From Alphaproteobacteria bacterium (GTDB taxonomy: Bacteria > Pseudomonadota > Alphaproteobacteria > Rhizobiales > Xanthobacteraceae), in assembly GCA_005883445.1 (NCBI GenBank), contig VAZL01000023.1:1-6172 (forward strand): a stretch of 6,172 bases of DNA. Reading direction: 5' to 3'. Shown here one piece after another: positions 1 to 5,688 of the stretch (its first letter is position 1; every line of letters starts with the position of its first letter). The notes under the pieces are model-generated. The model saw only the letters and a program-made list of their open reading frames with translations, was not told where the DNA came from and made no database searches. Both the position numbers and the translations under genes were made by a program.

Positions 1-236
1 CAGGGCCGCGTTCGCCGCGATCGCGCCTTTCCCCGCCATCCGCCGCGCGGACCGCAGTCCCACTGCAAGAGCGGCCTCGCGGGCGGGTTCGGCTGCATGA
101 AACGGTCGAGCGGCGACGGCGTGAAGCGATAGCGCTCGCGGCCGGGCAGATCGCCCGACGGCACGAGCGGCGCCGCTTCGGCGGCGCCAATGCCCGCGAT
201 CAGGAGCACCACGGCGATCATGCGCAGCCAGCTCAT
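1..236 (-). CDS. Small secreted protein of unknown function (5' part; 3' end outside window)
   Basis: An open frame starts at the ATG at 236 and runs leftwards off the window without a stop, giving 78 residues. The N-terminus (MSWLRMIAVVLLIAGIGAAE) is a clear Sec-type signal peptide, with likely cleavage near residues 19-22 (GAAEAA). The mature part begins APLVPSGDLPGRERYRFTPS and continues Pro/Arg-rich, with one Cys (in LLQWDC) and a very basic stretch after it. The gene lies 80 bp downstream of the exported tri-repeat protein on the same strand, so co-transcription is possible. There is only a weak GAGG-like ribosome site, about 13 nt upstream. I do not recognise the family. The signal peptide and the unbroken frame are seen directly. 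The basic tail could belong to a short protein ending just outside the window, or reflect a wrong frame there. Confidence 0.55.
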   Translation of the reverse strand, partial: MSWLRMIAVVLLIAGIGAAEAAPLVPSGDLPGRERYRFTPSPLDRFMQPNPPARPLLQWDCGPRGGWRGKARSRRTRP

Positions 237-316
237 TGGCGCTTTCGCTCGCCTCGCCCGACCCGCCGGCACCGACGACGGTCACAGCGCGGGGGAGTTC
301 GCTTGCGGAGAAGGCG

Positions 317-1369
317 TCAGCGCGCGATGACCTCGACCTCGCGGTCGACGCCGTTGACGACCCGAAATTCGCTCTCGTAGGTCTTGTTGTCGTTGCGCGC
401 GATCGCGCGATATTCGCCCTCCGCCAGGATCACGCGCGGGAAGGCGCCGATTGATTCCTTGACCACGTCGCCGCCGGGCGTGAGCACCGACCACTGGGTG
501 TCGGCGCGCGCTTCGCCACCCCGCTCGTTCACGAGCTTGAGCGTGATGATCGCGGCCCGATGATTGATCGTGGCGTCGGTGAGCTTGCCGACCTCCACGC
601 GGATGTCGGAGCGCACCGTCGCGTTGGCGTCGCCGTAGTTCGACACGATGTGGTAGGCGCCTTCCGGCAGCAACACGATGTCGCCGGTCATGATCGCGCT
701 GGCGATCGGCCGCTTGTCGCCGGGCTCGAACTGGCTACCCTTGTAAAGGTCGAATGAAATTTGTCCCTGCGGGATGCGCGCATCGCCTACGCGGCCCTCG
801 ATGCGCAATCCGCCGGCTGGAATTTCGAACACGTCCTTCATCGCTTCGGCGCGCACCTGCACCGCCTTGGTCACGCTCGCAAGCCCGAAACCCGCGCTGA
901 CGACGTAGGCGCCGGGCGGCAGCACGAAGCTGGGGGCGGCTCCCTTCTCCTCCTTGACCAGGCGCGGGAGACCGTTCGACTCGGTGCGATAGACCCGCCA
1001 ATGCAATCCGCCATTGATGGCGGGCAGATCGTGGCCGAACCGCGCGCTGACCGCGAGCACGCCTTGTCCAGCCGGCACGCTGGGCGCGGTCGGCGCGACA
1101 TGCGCCTGCGCGCCCGGGTTGGCGGCAGCCGGCAGCGATGGCAGCAACGGTCCTTTCGGCGCCACGTTGCCGCTCGGAGGAATGAGACTTTGGGTCGGGG
1201 CGGGCGGCACCGACGGCACGTCTCGTGGTGGACGCAGCGTGAAGTTGTCGGGGCCTTGGGTGCTGCCGAAGAATTGCGCGTTGGCAGTCGCGGCCAGCGC
1301 CGCGAGCCAAACGCCGGCGGCCAAAACGAGTTGGCCCCCCCTGCCGAGCCTCGTCCCCCCGATCCTCAT
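317..1369 (-). CDS. Exported protein with Pro-rich linker and three tandem beta-sandwich-like repeats
   Basis: The protein has 350 residues from the ATG at 1369. A TTG 36 bp further upstream (1405) keeps the frame, but the ATG puts a classic signal peptide at the N-terminus (MRIGGTRL, a hydrophobic core, then ATANA|QFF; cleavage near residue 31). Residues about 45-100 are a Pro/Ala-rich low-complexity linker. After it come three repeats of about 82 residues (roughly 102-183, 186-269 and 272-349). Each carries a strand-turn signature at similar spacing: LPPGAYVV (150-157), LPEGAYHI (234-241) and LAEGEYRA (315-322). This resembles carboxypeptidase-regulatory or Ig-like beta-sandwich modules, which usually bind or present and do not catalyse; that fold is inferred. 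No catalytic motif, membrane anchor or lipobox is visible, so a periplasmic or secreted soluble protein is most likely. It is divergent from the nitroreductase gene, with 162 bp between them. The specific function is unknown. Confidence 0.85.
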   Translation of the reverse strand: MRIGGTRLGRGGQLVLAAGVWLAALAATANAQFFGSTQGPDNFTLRPPRDVPSVPPAPTQSLIPPSGNVAPKGPLLPSLPAAANPGAQAHVAPTAPSVPAGQGVLAVSARFGHDLPAINGGLHWRVYRTESNGLPRLVKEEKGAAPSFVLPPGAYVVSAGFGLASVTKAVQVRAEAMKDVFEIPAGGLRIEGRVGDARIPQGQISFDLYKGSQFEPGDKRPIASAIMTGDIVLLPEGAYHIVSNYGDANATVRSDIRVEVGKLTDATINHRAAIITLKLVNERGGEARADTQWSVLTPGGDVVKESIGAFPRVILAEGEYRAIARNDNKTYESEFRVVNGVDREVEVIAR

Positions 1370-1411
1370 GACCGCAGTTTTCGAGGGCAATAGCGGCAAA
1401 TTCAAGCCATT

Positions 1412-1435
1412 GGCAGGCGGTTTGTCACCGCTGCC
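1412..1435. promoter_or_regulatory. Imperfect inverted repeat in the divergent control region
   Basis: GGCAG-G-CGG (1412-1420) pairs with CCG-CTGCC (1428-1435) across a 7-nt loop, with a single bulged G. It sits in the 162-bp region between the exported tri-repeat protein (minus strand) and the nitroreductase (plus strand), where an operator for either would be expected. In DNA this GC-rich, such repeats also arise by chance. I see no good -35/-10 pair next to it. Confidence 0.2.
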
Positions 1436-1531
1436 GCCCTATGCTAGGCGCAGCCGTCGCCGATCTATGCCGGCGCAAAATGCGGCTATCTTTCGAGACG
1501 GTCGCGTTCCCCTGCTGCGCGGACCAAGCCG

Positions 1532-2104
1532 ATGCCCGACGCTCTCCACCTGCTCAAAACGCGACGCTCCATCAAGCCGATCGAACTCGCCGGCCCCGCC
1601 CCCTCGGCCGCCGAGATCGAGACGCTGCTCACGGTCGCCTCGCGCGTGCCCGATCACGGCAAGCTCGCGCCCTGGCGCTTCATCATTTTCGAGGGGGAGG
1701 CGAGGTTGGCCGCCGGCGAAGCGATCGTTGCCGCGTTTTGCGCCAAATACCCGCAGGCCAAGCCCGAACACGTTGAAGCCGAACGAGCCCGTCTCGCGCG
1801 CGCGCCGCTGGTCATCGCGGTGGTGAGCCGCGCCGCACCGCACGTGAAGATTCCGGAATGGGAGCAGGTGCTCTCCGCGGGCGCCGCTGCCATGAGCCTC
1901 GTGCTGGCCGCGCACGCGCTCGGCTATGGCGCGAGCTGGATCACCGAGTGGTACGCCTACGATCGCGGCGTGCTCGCCGCGCTCGGCTTGCAGGAGAACG
2001 AGCGCATCGCGGGATTCGTCCATATCGGCCGGCCGAGCGCGCCGCCGGAGGACAGGCCCCGCCCGCCGCTCGAGCAGATCGCCACCCGCTTTGCCGCCCG
2101 ATAG
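1532..2104 (+). CDS. YdjA-like nitroreductase family FMN oxidoreductase
   Basis: The 190-residue protein matches the compact single-domain nitroreductase branch typified by E. coli YdjA (about 183 residues): FMN-binding, normally homodimeric, cytoplasmic, using NAD(P)H to reduce nitro compounds or quinones. Visible family blocks are the N-terminal RRS (11-13) that contacts FMN phosphate, PDHGKLAPWRF (40-50) matching YdjA's PDHKSMQPWRF, the WEQVLSAGAAAMSLVLAA helix (110-127) matching WEQEMSAG, GYGASWITEW (131-140) and the closing GFVHIGRP (161-168). The physiological substrate cannot be read from the sequence. The ATG at 1532 gives the right family N-terminus (MPDALHLLKTRRS); the ribosome site is weak (GGA about 8 nt upstream). 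The gene is monocistronic: divergent from its left neighbour and convergent with the CBS gene, 25 bp away. Confidence 0.93.
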   Translation: MPDALHLLKTRRSIKPIELAGPAPSAAEIETLLTVASRVPDHGKLAPWRFIIFEGEARLAAGEAIVAAFCAKYPQAKPEHVEAERARLARAPLVIAVVSRAAPHVKIPEWEQVLSAGAAAMSLVLAAHALGYGASWITEWYAYDRGVLAALGLQENERIAGFVHIGRPSAPPEDRPRPPLEQIATRFAAR

Positions 2105-2129
2105 GTTCTCGCCCGCCCAGCGCGCAGCG

Positions 2130-2561
2130 TCACGCCGTTTGGATATAGTCGCGCAGCGCGGCGGATTCGTGCTCCATCTCCTGCAGCCGGTACTTGACGA
2201 CGTCGCCGATCGACACGATGCCGACGATCTGGTCCTGCTCGATCACCGGCACGTGGCGGAACTTGCCCGCAGTCATCCGCTCCATGATGACCCCGATGGT
2301 CTCCGACGGGCTGCACGTGACGACTTTGCGCGTCATGACCTGCGACAGCGGCTGTGCGAGCACGCTCGCACCATGCTGCGCGAGCACGCGCACGATATCG
2401 CGCTCGGACAGGATGCCGATGACCCGGCGATCCGGGCCGAGCACGAGCAACGCGCCGATCTTATTTTCGGTAAGCGTGCGTACCGCGGTTTCGAGAGTCG
2501 CCGTGGGCTCAATCGAAACGACGTTGCTGCCCTTGGCGGAGAGAATGTTCTTGACGTGCAT
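2130..2561 (-). CDS. Stand-alone two-CBS-domain protein
   Basis: The product has 143 residues and is essentially a tandem CBS pair (Bateman module): CBS1 about 5-62 and CBS2 about 74-127, followed by a short Glu-rich helical tail. Both end in the usual nucleotide-contact motif, GILSERDIVR (49-58) and GIVSIGDVVK (114-123), with conserved Ser and Asp. Such modules bind adenine nucleotides (AMP, ATP, SAM or NAD depending on the protein) and act as cytoplasmic energy or redox sensors; ligand and partner are unknown here. The frame is open for 51 more codons upstream, but that part is Arg-rich and unlike the family. The ATG at 2561 has an excellent Shine-Dalgarno (2568-2575) and gives the typical MHVKNIL start. 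The gene lies 258 bp downstream of the rhomboid gene on the same strand, so its own promoter is likely. Confidence 0.95.
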   Translation of the reverse strand: MHVKNILSAKGSNVVSIEPTATLETAVRTLTENKIGALLVLGPDRRVIGILSERDIVRVLAQHGASVLAQPLSQVMTRKVVTCSPSETIGVIMERMTAGKFRHVPVIEQDQIVGIVSIGDVVKYRLQEMEHESAALRDYIQTA

Positions 2562-2567
2562 GGGTCG

Positions 2568-2575
2568 CCTCCCTC
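2568..2575 (-). promoter_or_regulatory. Strong ribosome binding site that sets the CBS gene start
   Basis: Read on the minus strand this is GAGGGAGG, 6 nt before the ATG at 2561. It decides against the longer upstream start at 2714 in the same frame. Confidence 0.8.
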
Positions 2576-2741
2576 GGCTTGCTCCGAGCGCCCGGAGTGC
2601 CGGCTCAATAATGCTCGATTTGGTATCGAGTTCCGTCAGCTGCGCCATGCGGCCACGGACGAGCCGCCCCGACCTGGGCGCAGAGCGACCGGATCGCTGC
2701 GCTCTCGACGTCAACCGCTACGCGGCACTGACCGAGCCGAG

Positions 2742-2770
2742 ATTATCGGACGGAAGCCGCGGCGCTGCAA
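2742..2770 (-). promoter_or_regulatory. Candidate sigma-70-type promoter for the CBS gene
   Basis: On the minus strand TTGCAG (2765-2770) and GATAAT (2742-2747) are separated by exactly 17 nt. The -10 matches the consensus at 5 of 6 positions and the -35 at 3 of 6. Transcription would start near 2735, leaving a leader of about 170 nt before the CBS start codon. The spacing and location fit, but this is only a motif match. Confidence 0.35.
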
Positions 2771-2819
2771 GGTGCCGCCAAGCGTTGCCGCTTAAGCGCG
2801 CCTGTTCGCAGGACGTTGG

Positions 2820-3593
2820 TTAATGAGCGGTCGGTGTCGGATCCGACCCTTTTCCGCTGTCGAGTTTGGTCGAAGTCGGAACCGGATCGAATGCGGCGAA
2901 GGCGAAAAGACCGACCAGAAATCCGCCGATATGCGCCTGCCAAGCGATCGCCTGTTCGATGCCCGGCATGCCCAGGGAGAAGACCCCGAACAGAATATTG
3001 ACGCCGAACCAGACCAGCACGAATGCGAGCACACGAGGATCGCGAAGGCTGGTCGCGAGGGGCGCTGCCGGCACCCGACACGCCTCGGCGGGATCTCGCC
3101 ACAGCTCGAGCGGGCCGCCGCGCTGGAACGCAAACCGTGTCGCCGCGGCCATGGCTCCCGAAATCGCGGCCGAGGCGCCGACCATCGGTAATAGCTCGCC
3201 GAAATGGGTGACGAGGTGCACTGCGGCGCCGGCGGCGGCGGTCACGGCCATGAACGCGAGGAAACGCCGCGATCCGAATCTTTGCGCCACCGGCGAGCCG
3301 AACGCCAACAGCCATACGGCATTGAAGATCAGATGGCTGAGGTCGGCATGGATGAGCGCGTAAGTGACGAATGTCCAGATGTCGGCGGCCCAACCTCCGG
3401 GCCACGCGACGTCAGGCAGGACGCTGGCGTCGTAACGCGCGGGAATGAATGCGAACAGCAGCAGAAACTCGGTCGTCTGCTCCGGCGTCAGCATGAGCTG
3501 GAGGACCGCCTGGATGACCCCGAGCACGACGAGCAGCGCCACCACGATCGCGGGCACGTTGAGCATCCGTTCGCGGCGGGGCTGATCGAACAT
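2820..3593 (-). CDS. Rhomboid-family intramembrane serine protease
   Basis: The protein has 257 residues from the ATG at 3593 and about six membrane spans (near 12-34, 74-99, 109-130, 137-155, 186-205 and 217-236). Rhomboid hallmarks are present: the second-helix HADLSHLIFN block (H82, H87, N91), the serine motif GASAAISG with the likely nucleophile S141, and AHIGG with the likely general base H221. Rhomboids cleave transmembrane segments of partner proteins within the inner membrane; the substrate here is unknown. The usual Gly after the catalytic Ser (GxSG, as in GlpG) is Ala here. The C-terminal 20 or so residues are polar and probably cytoplasmic. The frame stays open for 111 codons upstream, but that part is Arg/Pro-rich with no family resemblance. 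The ATG at 3593 is preceded by AGGA (3597-3600), though at a short spacing. The gene is divergent from the cysteine peptidase gene. Confidence 0.93.
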   Translation of the reverse strand: MFDQPRRERMLNVPAIVVALLVVLGVIQAVLQLMLTPEQTTEFLLLFAFIPARYDASVLPDVAWPGGWAADIWTFVTYALIHADLSHLIFNAVWLLAFGSPVAQRFGSRRFLAFMAVTAAAGAAVHLVTHFGELLPMVGASAAISGAMAAATRFAFQRGGPLELWRDPAEACRVPAAPLATSLRDPRVLAFVLVWFGVNILFGVFSLGMPGIEQAIAWQAHIGGFLVGLFAFAAFDPVPTSTKLDSGKGSDPTPTAH

Positions 3594-3650
3594 GGTTCCT
3601 GGGCGGTGTGATTTGATGGAAGCGAGCCGGTCGAGGCGATCGGCCGGGTT

Positions 3651-3679
3651 CACATAGGCCGCCACGCGCATTCGGGCAA
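3651..3679 (-). promoter_or_regulatory. Weak candidate promoter for the rhomboid gene
   Basis: On the minus strand TTGCCC (3674-3679) and TATGTG (3651-3656) are 17 nt apart, placing a start near 3645 and a leader of about 50 nt. The match is modest (4 of 6 and 3 of 6), so this is only a suggestion. Confidence 0.25.
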
Positions 3680-3924
3680 GCGCGGGCCCGCTCACGGTTG
3701 CGCCGCAATCGAGCCCCGCGGGTTTCTCGGAAGGCAAGGTCACCGACCGGTAAACGCCCGGACGTCCGCGCACGCCGCGGCGGCGGCCGATCGCGGCCTC
3801 ATCAACCTCGTTCTTTGCGTGGCCGCGCCGCGAGCGCGGCAGGCCCGGCGTTAACGGCGATGGCGCGGGCGCAACAAGGGCGACATCCTGGCGGTGTCGG
3901 CGGGTTAATGCCGGCCTTCGAGTC

Positions 3925-3939
3925 AAATTGTATCAATTT
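3925..3939. promoter_or_regulatory. Perfect AT-rich palindrome, candidate operator
   Basis: AAATTG (3925-3930) and CAATTT (3934-3939) are exact inverted repeats separated by TAT; a further CAATTT copy follows directly (3940-3945). The site lies about 145 bp before the cysteine peptidase start, within the AT-rich half of the intergenic region. It looks like a dimeric regulator site or a site for an AT-preferring nucleoid protein (Ros/MucR type). The regulator is not identifiable from the sequence. Confidence 0.4.
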
Positions 3940-4084
3940 CAATTTTAGTCGAATTCGCATCGAATGATCGCAGTATTCGTCGTGCTGTTTACTTGCGTTG
4001 TCTTCAAAATGACTTTGCGCGATTAGCGGCGACTCAAATCGTTTGTGAGAAATGTGGTCCTCAAGAACAGGGAGAGGCCACAAA

Positions 4085-4714
4085 ATGAAATGGAGTTTTG
4101 CCGAAATACTGGGAGCCGGCCTTGCCGGCGCCGCGCTGGCCGCGGCGCTGGCGGTGACGCCGGTCCAGGCCGCGAGCGAGCAACCGCTGTTGATGTCGCT
4201 CGGCGGCGCCGCCCGCGCTCCGATCGGCTGGCGCGAGTTCTGCGCGCAATACGCGCCGGAATGCGAGACGACCCCCATGCCCGCGCGCGACGTCGTGTTG
4301 ACCACCCAAGCCTGGAACGAGCTGCTGCGCATCAACCAATGGGTCAACGAGACGATCAAGCCGATGACCGACCTGGAGCATTGGGGCGTGGCCGAGCGTT
4401 GGAATTATCCCGACGACGGCTACGGCGACTGCGAGGATTACGTGCTGCTCAAACGCAGGATGCTGATGCAAGCGGGATGGCCGCGCCAGGCGCTGCTCAT
4501 CACGGTGGTGCGCGACCGGCAGGGCGATGGGCATGCTGTGCTCACCGTCAAGACCGACGAGGGCGAATTCATCCTCGACAACCAGAACGAGGACGTGTTG
4601 CTCTGGTCTGAGACCGGATACCGCTTCGTAAAGCGCCAGTCGCAGAACGATCCGAATGTGTGGATCGCGCTCGGCGATCCGCGTCCGGCAACCGCCACCG
4701 CCACCTCGCGCTGA
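4085..4714 (+). CDS. Periplasmic LapG-like transglutaminase-fold cysteine peptidase (BTLCP, DUF920/C93)
   Basis: The protein has 209 residues. Residues 1-29 are a signal peptide with cleavage at VQA|ASE, so it acts in the periplasm. The catalytic triad of the bacterial transglutaminase-like cysteine peptidase family is visible: C116 in YGDCEDY, H150 in GDGHAVL and D165 in ILDNQ. The DCED block (115-118) also matches the region holding the calcium ligands in LapG. Two further Cys (53 and 60, in FCAQYAPEC) could form a disulfide. LapG cleaves large surface adhesins under control of the c-di-GMP receptor LapD; no adhesin or LapD gene is in this window, so the target is unknown. The frame begins 11 codons earlier at 4052, but the ATG at 4085 has a strong AGGGAGAGG site (4069-4077, 7-nt spacing) and the correct signal peptide start. 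A terminator follows 62 bp after the stop. Confidence 0.93.
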   Translation: MKWSFAEILGAGLAGAALAAALAVTPVQAASEQPLLMSLGGAARAPIGWREFCAQYAPECETTPMPARDVVLTTQAWNELLRINQWVNETIKPMTDLEHWGVAERWNYPDDGYGDCEDYVLLKRRMLMQAGWPRQALLITVVRDRQGDGHAVLTVKTDEGEFILDNQNEDVLLWSETGYRFVKRQSQNDPNVWIALGDPRPATATATSR

Positions 4715-4776
4715 CAGGCTTTCCGAGATCCGGCGAGCCCGGTCACGCCTCGCTCCCCGAACCAGACCGGTTTGCC

Positions 4777-4815
4777 TGCGGCTGGCCCCGTCCCTGGAGC
4801 CGGCCGCATTTTTTT
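4777..4815 (+). terminator. Strong Rho-independent terminator after the cysteine peptidase gene
   Basis: TGCGGCTGGC (4777-4786) pairs over all ten positions (one G-T) with GCCGGCCGCA (4799-4808) around a 12-nt loop, followed directly by seven T (4809-4815). It is oriented for the plus strand, 62 bp past the peptidase stop codon. On the minus strand there is no T-run, so it should not terminate the converging carbonic anhydrase transcript. Confidence 0.92.
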
Positions 4816-4859
4816 CAGAAGTGTAGCCGCGCACAGGCAAGCGCGGTTCCGCGACGCTG

Positions 4860-4893
4860 CTTCCTCACCCGATCCGCTTCCTCACCCGATCCG
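4860..4893. repeat. 17-bp perfect tandem duplication over a stop codon
   Basis: CTTCCTCACCCGATCCG occurs twice head to tail (4860-4876 and 4877-4893). The right copy contains the last codons and the TGA stop (4882-4884) of the gamma carbonic anhydrase-like gene on the minus strand; the left copy is non-coding. The protein end is therefore unaltered by the duplication. Confidence 0.95.
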
Positions 4894-5412
4894 TTTGAGG
4901 CCCTTCGCGTATTGCTGCCAGCGCTGCACGTAGATGTCGGCGTCGCGGGTGATCGCTTGTGCGACTTTTTCATCGAGGGTGCGGAGCGCGCGCGCCGGCG
5001 TCCCCACGATCAGCGAATTGTCCGGAAATTCCTTGCCCTCGGTCACCACGGCGCCGGCGCCGACGAGGCAGTTCTTTCCGATCCTTGCGCCGTTGAGCAC
5101 CACCGCGCCCATGCCGATCAGGCTGTTCCGCGCGATGGTGCAGCCGTGCAAAACCACGTTATGGCCGATGACGCAATCCTCGCCGATATTGAGGGGAAAG
5201 CCGAGATCGGTGTGCAGCACCGCGTTGTCCTGGATCTGCGAGCGCTCGCCGAGCTCGATCCATTCGTTGTCCCCGCGCAGCACGGCGTTGAACCAGACGC
5301 TGGCGTCGATCTTGAGGCGCACGCGCCCGATCACGATGGCGCTGTCGGCGATCCAATAACGGCCATCGGCCGGCAGGTCCGGCGCTTCGCCATCAAGCTC
5401 GAAGATCGCCAT
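4882..5412 (-). CDS. Gamma-class carbonic anhydrase-like hexapeptide-repeat protein (YrdA/PaaY type)
   Basis: The protein has 176 residues, the usual length for this family, and forms a left-handed beta-helix with repeated hexapeptides (such as LIGMGAVVLNGARIG and CLVGAGAVV), followed by a C-terminal alpha helix (about 145-170) ending in QRWQQYAKGLKRIG. The three metal-binding His of the gamma-CA fold are present: H67 (AVLHTD), H84 (IGHN) and H89 (VLHG). R46 and D48 in LRGDNE, and Q61/D62, match the conserved structural and active-site residues of methanosarcinal Cam. Homotrimers of this fold bind zinc or iron at subunit interfaces; carbonic anhydrase activity varies among the YrdA/PaaY/CaiE proteins, so reversible CO2 hydration is possible but not proven. 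The protein is probably cytoplasmic. The ATG at 5412 lies just after a GA-rich ribosome site set in a hairpin. It lies 82 bp downstream of the 42-residue peptide gene and could share its transcript. Confidence 0.93.
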   Translation of the reverse strand: MAIFELDGEAPDLPADGRYWIADSAIVIGRVRLKIDASVWFNAVLRGDNEWIELGERSQIQDNAVLHTDLGFPLNIGEDCVIGHNVVLHGCTIARNSLIGMGAVVLNGARIGKNCLVGAGAVVTEGKEFPDNSLIVGTPARALRTLDEKVAQAITRDADIYVQRWQQYAKGLKRIG

Positions 5413-5413
5413 T

Positions 5414-5436
5414 GCCTCCCCTCCTCGGTGGGAGGC
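5414..5436 (-). promoter_or_regulatory. Hairpin around the carbonic anhydrase ribosome binding site
   Basis: In the minus-strand transcript GCCUCCC (5430-5436) can pair perfectly with GGGAGGC (5414-5420), leaving a 9-nt loop that ends in GAGGAG. The GAGGAG lies 8 nt before the AUG at 5412, an ideal Shine-Dalgarno spacing, whereas the second possible site GGGAGG (5415-5420) is buried in the stem and only 2 nt from the start. The structure could either present or restrict the ribosome site. Confidence 0.5.
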
Positions 5437-5494
5437 GCGACCTTGCCATGGCGCACATAGATTGGCGAGGCGGCTTCGGGGCGCGGATACGCGC

Positions 5495-5623
5495 TCAGCC
5501 GACGGGAACGCCGAACGCCCTCAGTCCCATCACCACGATGGCGCCGGACATCACGCTCCAGCAGCCCGCGATGGCAAAGCCGATCGCGAGCGCGAAGACA
5601 TGCTCAACCTGTTCTGCTGTCAT
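5495..5623 (-). CDS. Small single-span membrane peptide, 42 residues
   Basis: The frame from the ATG at 5623 encodes MTAEQVEHVFALAIGFAIAG followed by CWSVMSGAIVVMGLRAFGVPVG. Residues about 9-34 form one hydrophobic helix, flanked by an acidic N-terminus and an Arg at position 35, suggesting N-out/C-in insertion by the positive-inside rule. The start is supported by a strong GAGGGGGG site (5628-5635), 4 nt before the ATG; the in-frame extension to 5686 is basic and lacks such support. It lies upstream of the carbonic anhydrase-like gene on the same strand and downstream of the CtrA-like box. No family is recognised. A chance hydrophobic frame is possible, but the strong ribosome site and its position argue for a real gene. 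Confidence 0.65.
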   Translation of the reverse strand: MTAEQVEHVFALAIGFAIAGCWSVMSGAIVVMGLRAFGVPVG

Positions 5624-5688
5624 GACGCCCCCCTCGAATAACCCCGTTTGATCCTTCGCACGGCGCGACGCCGCGCGCCACAACATCC

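Larger units (their letters stand above)
3594..4084. other. Divergent intergenic region, GC-rich then AT-rich
   Basis: This 491-bp gap separates the rhomboid (minus) and cysteine peptidase (plus) start codons. The left two thirds (to about 3915) is as GC-rich as the genes; open frames there are Arg/Pro/Ala-rich and look like compositional noise. From about 3916 to 4060 the composition becomes strongly AT-rich, with a perfect AAATTG/CAATTT inverted repeat, an 8-bp CGAATTCG palindrome (3950-3957), and two GANTC sites (3920-3924 and 4031-4035), the sequence methylated by CcrM in alphaproteobacteria. This is probably the peptidase control region. I find no convincing gene or RNA here. Confidence 0.6.

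Noticed and set aside
1014..1826. Plus-strand open frame of 270 codons across the divergent region
   Set aside because: It is antisense to the exported protein and out of frame with the nitroreductase; its product is Ser/Arg/Pro-rich noise.
2562..2714. 51-codon extension of the CBS frame
   Set aside because: Arg-rich, unlike the family; the strong ribosome site at 2568-2575 sets the start at 2561.
2782..2795. AAGCG-GCAA-CGCTT hairpin (minus strand) after the rhomboid gene
   Set aside because: It has a stable tetraloop shape but only five base pairs and no T-run, so it is not supported as a terminator.
3848..3860. GTTAAC near 3851 and TTAA near 3905 as a second CtrA box
   Set aside because: The two TTAA halves are about 50 bp apart, so the TTAA-N7-TTAA spacing is not met.
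3594..3926. N-terminal extension of the rhomboid frame (111 codons)
   Set aside because: It is Arg/Pro-rich with no membrane span or family similarity, and the ATG at 3593 has a ribosome site and gives a normal rhomboid N-terminus. No remnant of a recognisable gene was found there.
4061..4840. Minus-strand open frame of 259 codons opposite the cysteine peptidase
   Set aside because: Arg/His/Gly-rich reverse-complement shadow; the opposite strand encodes a complete catalytic triad and signal peptide.
4842..4853. CGCGG-TT-CCGCG inverted repeat as a terminator for the carbonic anhydrase-like gene
   Set aside because: The 2-nt loop is too short to fold as drawn and there is no T-run after it on the minus strand.
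4660..5460. Long plus-strand open frame of 266 codons
   Set aside because: It lies opposite the gamma carbonic anhydrase-like gene, crosses the terminator, and its product has low-complexity composition with no domain. It is a shadow frame of GC-rich DNA.
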